From positions 399,339 to 463,338 of the forward strand of contig CM040446.1 of the NCBI GenBank assembly GCA_022749755.1: a stretch of DNA of 64,000 nt, in the 5' to 3' direction. Within the stretch, counting starts at the first letter, position 1. Each line of letters opens with the position of its first letter. This document shows positions 23,901 through 34,166 of the stretch, piece by piece. The notes beneath the pieces are model-generated. The model saw only the letters and a program-made list of their open reading frames with translations, did not search any database and was not told where the DNA came from. The stretch comes from Azadirachta indica (lineage: Eukaryota > Streptophyta > Magnoliopsida > Sapindales > Meliaceae). A program made the position numbers and the translations under genes.

Positions 23901-26900
23901 AAAGTGTCCTGCAAAACCAGTTGGTGCAGTTTCTTGGCAAGTGCCATTATATCATAAATATAGTGAATTAGAAAACTAAATATGGTCAGCAGTAAAAATG
24001 ATACCTAAAATAAGTAGGAAGCCAAGACAGACAATTGTAGTGACCCCAACTTCCACAAAAATGAGTATATATCATTGCCCATACAGCCTTACTCTTGAAA
24101 AATGCTTTCCATGGTACATCCTATTGCATAAAAGCACATAAGAAATCAACGAAAATAATAGCTGGCAATAAGTATTAAGAATAGCAGTCTCATGCACTCT
24201 ACAATATATCAGAACTACTACAAATACTTTTTGTGCTACGACTTTGGTGGTTAAACATATGCGAGGATGATTGAAATAACCGAGGAAAAACAGTGCTTAT
24301 GGTAGAAGCTTTGCCATCAAAATGTCTGTGATGTTATAATTAAGTAGTTAGTTCAGGGATGCCAATATAAATTCACAAATCATGTTTGGCATTCAAAATT
24401 AAGGCCATATCCTTGTCACATCATCAGCCAATATCGAATTTTATCAATATATAAATCATACATGATTGCAAAAATATCAGTTTTTAGAAAATTTCACCAG
24501 AGAATGTGTCCCCCATCATAAATCTAAGGTCTGATTCAGACAAAATCACGACTTAACTAGAAATATCTCCAAGTTTCCTTACAAGTTAAGACCAGCAGGC
24601 CGGCTCAATAACTTGACAATCTGTTGAGCAAGTTGGACATGACTCACAACTGCATCCAAGGCTGTACGTAAGCTTAAGGAGGTCATATTTAACCAGCTTT
24701 TGCATGCCTTCACATCTACTGCTATTCCTAACACTGGGAGAAGAGGGGATCAAATGAATAGACTTTTCTACTATTTTAACACAAGTTACTGAATGAAAAT
24801 TTATAACACTAAAAGTTCATTGCCAAGAAAATTCTGCCTTATTGATTACAGAGCATGACTTTATATCTGAACTCTGTAAGCAAGACTTTGTTAATGGCTT
24901 AACTTTTCAATCAGACAAATAACCATATCATGAAATACTGAGCCAAAACCATATACGGCAATCAGCATTGCTTGAATGATGTTATGATTACAGAATAATA
25001 GAACTCTACTAACATGAATGAAGAATTCAAGATCTAGGTCTGCGTATCTGCCCCAACAAAATCCAGCTTTTAATGGAAGGCATTGAAGATGCTAAGAGGT
25101 AATAAATTAAAAGAAAGCCATATTTGACTGAATTGAACCCCACTGCTTATAGATGTTAGATTGGCTAATGGTAGGGCTCTTTAATCAGATTATTAATCAA
25201 ACCCCAGGATACCAGGCCAAAACTACAGCTGATCATGTTTGCTTCCTTGGGTGTTTGGCAATAATAGATCTACTTTCTGTTTCAGGAAAGTAGAATATGC
25301 ATGAACGTAAACTAGCAAGCTAAACAAATTATGGCATGTTTGGATCAAGGGAGCCCCAAACTGACATTATCAATTAAATACAGCTTAGAAAAATGATATC
25401 AAATTTATGGTAAAATAGAAATTTCACAATTGAATTAAACTATGATATCTTTAAGAAAATCATACCTTCAAAGATCCACCTAAATCTTCCAGAGATGTTT
25501 TGAATGATTTTTTCTTATTGATAGACTGGTGCACTGCCAAATTAAACGAAAAGGAATTCCTGATTAGAATTGTGTGGAATAACTGGGTAGAAAACATATA
25601 ACAGCTATTTAATCATTAATGCAAACAACATAACTGTTCATGAAGAACAAGCTAGGCTAGTTTTAGCATTATTTTTACTTTTCTTATCATCTATTTTCTT
25701 GTTAGAATTGTGTTTGGGTTATTTATCTTAATTAGTTTCAGTTGTAAAGGTAGACTTTGAAGAATATTGAAAAAAATTGCCGCCTATTTCTTCTGTTCTT
25801 TCCCCTCTCGTTTTATATCTCTTCCCTTTCTATCTAATTTTCTTCCCTTTCCATTCTTCCTATTTGGTGCTACATCAGACACATAAACAAAAACTATGAT
25901 TTGGTCTACAAATTAGACAATTTGAAAAAATAGAAATAGTTCAGGGAGAATCCAGTGAAGTCGTGTGCTTATGCTTTTGGCATAAACTTATCGTCAATAA
26001 ATTGTTCGTCAGATTGCCAAATTTTGTTATCATTATTTTTATTTTTTTATGAAAATGAAGATGAATGCATTGCTGATTTTACTTGGTTAAGTTCACCAGG
26101 GAACTGTATGTACCAATATGGACTCAAGAAGAAGAGTTTGAATTCTCCCATCCATAATATCCCCTTTGGGTACCTCTTTCAGTGCAGTTTTATATTTGAA
26201 GCCAAAAAGGCAATAAAACTCAATATATCAGTGGTAGCATATATTCAATAATATTCTCTAAGCATGAATTTTTACGTTGTGCAAGCAAACACATTCCATT
26301 GATAGGTCATGGGTATGATGGTTCCTAATAAAAGTATTAACTGATTATCATCTGCATGGAAAGGAATATTCTTTTTCAAATAAACAATAAAAGAGGAAAA
26401 TAAGGATTGACTACTAACATGCAATAGATGCCCCATCGTACGAAGAATCTCCTTCTTTAAGAAACCGAAATCCTGAAAACCTTCAATGTTTGGTTTGATC
26501 ATAACATGAGTTTAAAGTCAGACTTATTTAACAATTCATGTGAAAAGTGCGTAGAAAAAACAAAAAAAGAAATTGATAGAATTGACCAAGGAATTTCTTG
26601 TAATCATCAGATTCAAAATAACAGCAAAAGAAACATCAAGAAATACTATTTTCCATTTTACGTTAACTACTTTCTTTTGTGTATGGCTTTGCACAAAGGA
26701 AAAATTACTTGAAAGCAGGTTGATAATCCAGTGAATTAAGTAGTGGCTACTGACCAGGCAATCCCAAGGAACCCGAAGATATAAAACACAGATTCCCAAC
26801 CGAGATTTTGAATAAGTGGAGGAGCTAAAAGAAGCCTGAAAGACATTTTAATGTAAGAAATAATACATTAACAAAACCTGAGCACTCATTCAATTCTATA

Positions 26901-29900
26901 AATAAAAACAGCAACAAGGAATCCTCACTTGACAGTTATCACTAACAGAACAAGTACAATCATAGAAGATTAAGGGGGAAATTAATAGACTTCAGTTATC
27001 AGAAGACATAAGCAATCACACAATATGCACTAAAGATCATCATTTTTTTGATCTTTTCATTGCAAACTTAAGAGAGAGCCAAGTGTGCACTTATTTCTTA
27101 TTGACAATTTTCAATATTTCATGGTTGGATGTTCACCATTGTGCGTTTTAAATCATGGTTAAGCCAACTACCAAGCATTTTACTTCACCACAAAGATAAT
27201 ACCTTCTCAACCCAACACAGTTCTAAAAAAACATACCCAGTAACACTTCCGAAACTCAGTCCACCAAAGACAAACGATACAGCCCGAGATCGCTCTTCCA
27301 AGGGTATTACCCTGTTATGGTGTTGGGGAATTGCCAATCAAGTGGAAAGACAGAGAAACATAAATTAGGTCTTTGTTAATATATGAACTATACAATCAAA
27401 ATAACGTCATATAGGGAGATAAAAAGAGAATCAACGTAAAATCATTTAGAAAGGGGGAAATAGGAAAAAGGATATACTTAATAAATCCATATTTTATTAT
27501 ATCATAACAAAATGATATTTAATAAATAATATTTTTTAGCATCTAGAATCATAAAGATGATGTTAAACACTATACAAGGAGTCAAGATGTAATCTAGTAC
27601 CAGCTGGTTCAATGGGTAAGATCTCATAGAATAGTACAAGATGTTTGAGATTTGAATTTCACTCACATTATGAGTAGGGGCGGGTTTGGTTTTCATTTAT
27701 TTAGTATTTAAAAAGGATACTTTTTATTTTGTAAGGGAAAAAGAGAGAGGAAAAAATTATTTGAGTTAGAAAGCAGAGGTTGGAAATAGAGAATGAAGGA
27801 AATTTGGATTCAATTTGGTCAACCCAAAAAAAGGGTGTCAACCATGCTACCTATGTAACAAAGAAAGCCAAACAGAATTTAACCAGCTAGAAGAGGAAAT
27901 TGACCAGAGAAACTAAAAGGCTGATGTCAAGATACATTCAAATAACATTACTCACAAATGACTCAAATGCTGTTTAAATGGGAATGAAATATCCCATAGT
28001 CTAAACTATGAAGTTCCCAGAGATTATGTGATTAAAATAGACATAGGATATAGCACAAAATATGAACCCCCTATTACCCCCAGAACTGTGATGTTATATC
28101 CACGAAGTTTTCAACTAAAAATGTTTCATTTTTTTTCGTCTAGATTTTGCTCATTAACTACATTTCCTTATCGAAACCAGGAAAAGCGAAATCCTCAGGA
28201 AGCATCAAGGATATTACATGCCTGGCAATAAGGTCAGTAGCAGCCGATGGTGAAACACCTTCTCCTATTCCAACCTAGATTTAAAAGAGAAGAAAAATGC
28301 CCGTTATTCATGGGAAAGTAAGTTAACATTCAAGGCATAGAACTCAGAGCTGGAGATTGGTGTGAAACATAGAGAGAGTTCATCAAGATTCTATCAAATT
28401 ATCACATATGATGCATGAATCAACAAGATGATCTGATCTTAACAAAAATTGAACCATTCAACAAGAACACTAACATGTTCATAGACATACATAGGCACAT
28501 TGCAAAAGGTTGAAATATAAAATATATATTGAAGACAGACTGAAATAATAAAAGTTGAAGACCTATACCAAAATCCTTGACAAGACTAATCCAGGCATAT
28601 ATCCAGCAAGAAAAGGTACTAGTGCTGTGGCCAAGGACCAAGTGAATACTCCAATCTCAAGAACTTTCCTGCACCAGAAGAATAAAATAGTTGAACAAGA
28701 TGTACAACTTGTGTTGCAGGCATCTCAAGAACCATCCATCTGGGATATAAGGGGATCTTTTGTTCAGTGCAATAAGAGAAGTCTCTGGCTTCTAGAGCCA
28801 TCACACTATTTTTCCACTCGAAGTTAATTATTGCTTCAATTACATGATCAATACGATGGAAACAGCCATATAACCAAATGCCTTTTGGAAAAAGAGCTAA
28901 AGAAAGTTAGTTGAGACAACAGACCCCGAGAATATACTTTCTAAAGTTGGTTTGCCCAACTCTAATTACATCTGTTCTTTGTTGTATGCACAAAAAGTGT
29001 GTGACTACTGCACCTACCTAAACAGCTTAAACAGGTTTAAAAGTCTGTGCGCGTATGTATTAAATTCCATCCTCTTGTGAACTGGAATCTGCCATGTTTA
29101 TAAGAGTGAAATTGTAATTATGGCTAATACCAAATCATGGACAAATATTTGGGGTGTGTCTAAACATATGCATATTGCATAAGGACCACTAACTTGTTGA
29201 GAACCATGATTTGGTGATCTTCACCAAGGTTCACAGTGGACATGATGGGAGAAAAGCTACACTATGGTAGAACATTGAGAATGGCTGCAGCTGCTTTCAT
29301 TTCATTACAAAACTAACTTTTTGCTAGAAGTAATCTAAGTTCAAAACTAAAATTTTTCAATTTCATGGCTTTCATGGTTTACAGTCTCTTCACAAAAAAC
29401 ATAACATTGAGCATGGCCAGTGTTAACGTTTAGATACTATTGTTTACGACCTTACCTCTAAGCTTCAGCTTTTAGGTCGAGTAGTAACTCTCAACTTAGT
29501 ATTAGAGCATATTTAACCTCATGGTCTAGCACGGAGATCCTCCCTCACTCCCCATCCAAACAGTAATAACTAAATTATAATTCACAGAAAATGAAGTGGG
29601 CTGCCTCTGCTTAAAATTTGGATTCCCATGAAAGCCTATTAAACAAATTTATGTGAGGAATGTGTCAAAGCTTAAATACTCCTATTTGGAACCTAAACTT
29701 TTAGGTCAAGTTTAAACTTTTAGGTCAGGTGGTAACTCAATAGCAAAAACCTCAAACAGCCCAACTAGGCACCTATCTTGAGTAAATTCAGGTCCATCAG
29801 TTTTTGTGTGAACACCATAAAATTTGACTTCAGGGGATGTGATTTCAAGGGGTCTAACTTAGCCTTCATATTTGTTACTATAAATTCCACAATATTTTTT

Positions 29901-30885
29901 CTTTTAATCGTTTGAGAAAGGAAATGCATAGTTTGTCATTGAAGGCTATTCAAAGATTCTTCTTAACACCGGTGCAAATAATGAAACATAACTAAAATAA
30001 ATTAGGGCTTCAAGTACGGACCTGCCACCAAATATCTTGGAAAGCCAACCCCCAGGCAATTGACTCAATGCATAACCCCAAAAGAAGGACGATTGAACCA
30101 ATCCAGCCACAGATGAATTCCAACCAAACTGGTGTGACATTGGAATTATGGCAACGCTCAAGTTCACCTATGCAATTCAATAAACAAAAAATAATTAAAT
30201 GAACATGAACATAAAAGGTCAGCGACTAAACAAGCAAAATTTAATAGACTCCTTATCCTGACTCAATAATCTAAAGCACATGAGTGATCAATTTCTCCTC
30301 GATCATCAACATCCCTAAAATTTTAAAGGTGCCATGATTTATATATTTCATTTCCCATCACTTATATATTCACATAATTGTTTAATGTTCCTTCAGAATT
30401 TGTTACTATTCTACCACCAACATTTACTCTGCAAAACAATTTCCCTTCATATAAAGCACCATCTGTCGGTAGAAATGACAGAAAGACGGTGTGCAAAAAG
30501 TAACTACTACCTTATCCATATTGCAAATAACAAAGGCAAGCGAGGTTGTTCCAACAAGTTTATATCGCTGAGGGATATTCTTCCATGGCGGCCAACTCCA
30601 GTCATGACCCACCTCTTCATCCCCAGGACCAGAAACTTTAGCCGCTGGGTCGAGTTCCTCCACCCGTAGCCCACTAAGCACTTTATCAAACTTATCAGTT
30701 TCTTTCACATCTTCTTTCCCTTTAATGCAACATAAAACCCTGTACCTCAAGCAGCCTTCAGAGGAATATAAAAAATGAAACTTTTGACGCTTCACTGAAC
30801 TACTTTTGCTAAAGATTAATCTCCGTGAGCTTATATTGTGAGAAAGAAAACAAAAGTTATCTGCTCTGAGTGTAAATTTCGCCAT
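20978..30885 (-). CDS. PHT4-family anion transporter, probably plastidic (ANTR6/PHT4;5-like), fifteen exons
   Basis: Exons in transcript order: 30885-30511, 30167-30022, 28668-28569, 28274-28222, 27311-27237, 26835-26755, 26480-26419, 25533-25466, 24120-24005, 23256-23220, 22639-22544, 22240-22099, 22005-21953, 21253-21167 and 21079-20978. They join in frame to 1593 bases, 530 residues. Residues 1 to about 60 are Ser/Arg-rich with few acids, typical of a plastid transit peptide. A major-facilitator core follows: MDKVNLSVAIIPMSHQFGW, then SFFWGYALSQLPGGWL, the GEGVSPSA segment, HFCGSWGHY, and a last helix ending in STRD. PHT4 proteins carry phosphate or other organic anions such as ascorbate; the subtype is from memory of the N-terminal motif. 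All introns are GT-AG except the one after the exon ending at 28222, which starts GC. Introns carry a foldback MITE (23707) and a SINE-like piece (27597). Confidence 0.92.
23707..23817. mobile_element. Foldback MITE-like element in a PHT4 intron
   Basis: Two arms of about 35 bases, 23707-23741 and 23783-23817, are near-perfect inverted repeats (GGCATGGTTTGCT ... AGTCCCT, and its complement AGGGATTA ... AGCAAACCATGCC). They enclose about 41 bases. The outer 13 bases match exactly; the inner part matches with several differences. Structure and size fit a miniature inverted-repeat transposable element. No clear target duplication was seen. It lies in the intron between the exons at 24005-24120 and 23220-23256. 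Confidence 0.65.
27597..27690 (+). mobile_element. tRNA-derived SINE-like fragment in a PHT4 intron
   Basis: TGGTTCAATGGGTAAG resembles a Pol III A box and GATTTGAATTTC about 40 bases later resembles a B box, the spacing expected for a tRNA-derived SINE head. A T-rich tail follows. It lies antisense to the host gene in a 910-base intron. No target duplication was identified, so this is a weak call. Confidence 0.35.
29440..29770. repeat. Repeat-derived intronic segment
   Basis: The phrase CTTTTAGGTCGAGTAGTAACTC at 29469 (written here as its key words CTTTTAGGTC and GTAACTC) recurs at about 29698-29740. The first copy is followed by TTAGTATTAGAGCATA, resembling a retroelement primer-binding region. 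This type of phrase is common in dispersed plant repeats. The family was not identified. Confidence 0.35.
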
Positions 30886-31319
30886 ACTCTAGTTTCTGAA
30901 GAAAAAAATGAACGGGTAAAGAGAGTATTACAGAGTTGTGTTTTCGTTTTTCTGGTTATGATGAATTGACAGAGAAAGAAAAGAAGGAAGGTACGGCATC
31001 GCGCAGAGTGTTTGCAAGGACTCGAGGCGTCCACGAAAGAGCCGGTTTGTGGCTCTGATTAAAAGGAAACCGGAATCTCTTCGAATATTTTGTTCTTGCA
31101 GTCCGTTAATAGGACCCACAAATCACATGGGGCCCACATAATTATGACATGGGATCTATTAATTGGCTGTGCTTCTCTTAAACAACTGCTGGACCCCATT
31201 GGTGGAGTTAAAGTCTTTCGCGCTTTGACTAATTTAGAATTTTTGTAATCCTTGACATGGGAAATACTAAAAAATAATAATCCGTTTTCATATCTAAAAG
31301 TAAAAATGTCCACGTAACA

Positions 31320-33050
31320 AAGTCTTATTAAAAAATGTCCAAAATCTCATTCTTTGTAGATAAAAAAAAAATGAATTTTAAAAAATTTTTATTAAAAATG
31401 GAGATTAGGGGCATTTTTGTTCAACAAGAGTGAGATTGAATATTTTTTAATAAGAATTTATTATATGGGCATTTTTTATTTTTGAATATAAAAATAAGGT
31501 ATCTTTCGTTTTATTCCATTTTACATCGGTCATTTGAGGTTGAAAAAAAAAGAATTTTAGTAATAATAAAATCTCCCTTTTTTTCTTCTTGTTGTTTAAT
31601 CCTAATTAAAAGATAACAAATAATTTTTTTTAATAAAATATTGTTTTCTGTCCATTTAAAGAAGCTTCACATACAAGTTCTGTATGAGTTAAATTTTTTA
31701 AATGTGAAATTTTTAAATATAATTATTATATGAATCCAATTTTTTGTAAACAATTATATAAAAACAATTATGTTTATCATAAATTATTAACAGTGAAATA
31801 ATTAATAATTTATAATTTATTAATAATATAATATTTATGAACATATTATAAATTTATATATTTTATAAATAATATGAATAATACTTGTTAACATATTATA
31901 ATTAAAATATAAATTTATTTATTTTATAATATATTAACAATTTAATAGGAATTACATATTAAAAATAAATAAAATGAATCATAAATAAATATTAATATAT
32001 AAATAAAATAATCATAGTACAATACTTATTAATATATTAAAATTTATATTTATGTATAACTAAAATATATTATATATTTAATATACATAATATAATAAAA
32101 ATAAAATATATTATTATATTAAATGTTACTTTATTAATGTCCTATTTATTAATGTATTTTTTATAAATATATTATATTTTATTTATTATTTTAAAATAAA
32201 TTAATATTTGTACCAATATTTTTAAAATTATTAGAATTAATAAAACATTAAAGCAAACCTTATTTTTGATAATACTATTTTCCTGACTGCTATCTATCAT
32301 AATTTTCTGAAAGCCACTTGCTTGTACAGGATGCTATACACCCTTTCTTTTACTGTAAATTTTCTAGCTGTTAATCATGGTTTTTCTCTTTTTTTTTTTT
32401 TTTCCCTGTTTAAACCTCAGAAAAAACAAAGGCAAACTATGTAAAAGAAAAAGAGAAAACACACACCAAAAGAGGGGGACATAGATATTCTAAACCGAGG
32501 GAAAAAAATAAAAAGTGGACCAGCTAAGGAAAGGAAGGCCTTTGAGGAAGAAGAAATATGAAAAATACACAGAAAAAACTTAACTGGTAACTAGGAAACT
32601 ATTTGCATCCTTGCATAAAATCCTCCATCGGAGAGGAATCCCACCAATTGAAAGCATTACTACATGCTCGGAGCCCGGCCTTGCTAGAGAGAAAGGAATC
32701 CGAAGAGCAGCACGAGTGTCTCTGTCAGACCCATAATAATGAAATTAAAAGTTATGTTTAATTTGTGCGAATTGCTTACATTTCCTGTCCATAATTTATA
32801 AAGAAAAATTAGTGTCTTTCTACAGTGGCGGGTAATGTTGAATTTGGTTTTTTAATTTGTTTAGTATGTATAGCAAACACATGTGGGAGAGAAATAATAT
32901 GGGAACAAGGCAATATTTTATATTTTCATCATCATTTTTAAAATCAGAGAAACTATTCTATGCATTCCTAACTTATGAAAATCAACTAATAATTAAATTA
33001 CAAGAAATCCGAACCAATGACAAGTTATTAGTACTACACATTTATTTTTT
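31320..33050. other. Extremely AT-rich spacer, no gene seen
   Basis: From 31320 to 32280 the sequence is almost only A and T. It shows many TAAATA/ATTTAT permutations, resembling matrix-attachment or decayed repeat DNA. From 32400 to 32760 a less AT-rich patch contains CTCGGAGCCCGGCC and looks like an old repeat, but I could not assign it to a family. No coding region is supported. Confidence 0.55.
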
Positions 33051-33055
33051 ATAAT

Positions 33056-33494
33056 CTATGCCTTTAGAAGAAGATCTGACAAACTACAGACTTCACGGGC
33101 AATTGTTCTATTTTCTGGTGGATGGCAATGGCGATGGGATGCATTCTTCAAGATATGGGCGCAATGATCCTTGATCAATGTAGGGAAGAAATGGTTGAAA
33201 GGAAAAACCTCAGGCCAACAATTTTTGTCAACTTCATTGAAGGCCTTGCAACAACTAGCACTGCCAATTAATTGGACTCGATGGCTTAAGAGTGAGCTTA
33301 TGACCTCTTCCCTACAGCCATGAACACTCTTGAGAGTTGACAGACACTTCTTAAACATCAGGTTTATCATGTCCGAACAAGGGTGGCAACAACGTTCCTG
33401 TTTGATCAGAAAATGTTGCTAAACCTGGAGCAGCCGTCCGGAATACACATGCAATGATCAACAAACTCGAGTATGTGATACTAGCACGAGACAT
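33056..33494 (-). pseudogene. Prolamin-like (ECA1-type) gene, frameshifted
   Basis: The minus-strand ATG at 33494 opens a signal peptide (MSRASITYSSLLIIACV, then a small-residue site APGLA). This frame ends at a TAA near 33356. One base out of phase, the prolamin-like domain continues to the TAG at 33056. It has a KKC start, HGC, GSASCC, KNCWPEVFPF, HFFPTLIKDHC and a basic tail. Family genes are normally intronless, and no GT-AG pair restores the frame sensibly, so a one-base shift around 33360-33372 is the simplest reading. It is either a recent pseudogene or an assembly error next to a gap region. It is the most diverged member in the window. A TATA box precedes it at 33583-33592. Confidence 0.72.
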
Positions 33495-33582
33495 TTTGGT
33501 CTGAGTATATATTTTGATTGTAAAAAGCTCTTGGTTTACTTTATTTTGCTGCTATTAATGACATCATGGTTGTAAATGGCGT

Positions 33583-33592
33583 GGTTATATAG
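33583..33592 (-). promoter_or_regulatory. TATA box of the minus-strand prolamin-like locus
   Basis: Minus-strand CTATATAACC, about 90 bases before the ATG at 33494. The spacing is similar to the TATA-to-ATG distance of the intact 9383 gene. Confidence 0.5.
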
Positions 33593-34066
33593 GGCAAAGA
33601 TGGTAATGTCTTGTAACTGCTGCTTTTAATCCTCATTTCGACAGCTTCTAGATTTTAATGGTAGTTAAAGAGCGAAATTAATGATAAGAAGCAGTTTTAA
33701 CATGATCTGGGGCTGTTCTTGATTTTGCTTTCAATACATATCAGAAATTTTTGCATTAATTGAATATTAACTTAATTCGTGTACTCATAAAACAGTCAAA
33801 GTCAATAATATATCACTAAAATTGAGAAGCCGATCAAGAGGTAATTACTACTTATAGTAGATATAAAATAGAGAAAACATTCAAGTATAAAATAATTTAT
33901 ATAAAGAGTTTTGTGTTTATAATACCATTTAATATAAATGTAAAGAATGAAAGAGCTAACAAAATATTTTTTTGTGGTCATTTTATATAGTTGAGTACTC
34001 TCGTGAACAAATTAATGTCAACTATCTTACCTGAGCTAACTGTTAGCAGAACAGGAAGTGAAATTT

Positions 34067-34166
34067 NNNNNNNNNNNNNNNNNNNNNNNNNNNNNNNNNN
34101 NNNNNNNNNNNNNNNNNNNNNNNNNNNNNNNNNNNNNNNNNNNNNNNNNNNNNNNNNNNNNNNNNN
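34067..34166. other. Assembly gap (100 N)
   Basis: Exactly 100 N, the conventional placeholder for a gap of unknown size. Coding sequence of the ERDJ2-type gene begins at the first base after the gap, so missing 5' exons must lie inside it. Confidence 0.99.

Noticed and set aside
26272..26502. Acceptor after TTTTCAG at 26474 for the seventh PHT4 exon
   Set aside because: It gives an immediate TAA; the earlier acceptor (ATTGAAG, exon from 26480) keeps the frame and the family sequence.
28555..28827. Plus-strand ORF of 90 codons over a PHT4 exon
   Set aside because: Antisense shadow of the exon at 28569-28668; no family match and no independent signals.
32400..32760. Possible LINE or RNase H fragment on the minus strand
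   Set aside because: Only vague resemblance; no conserved motif could be read in any frame.
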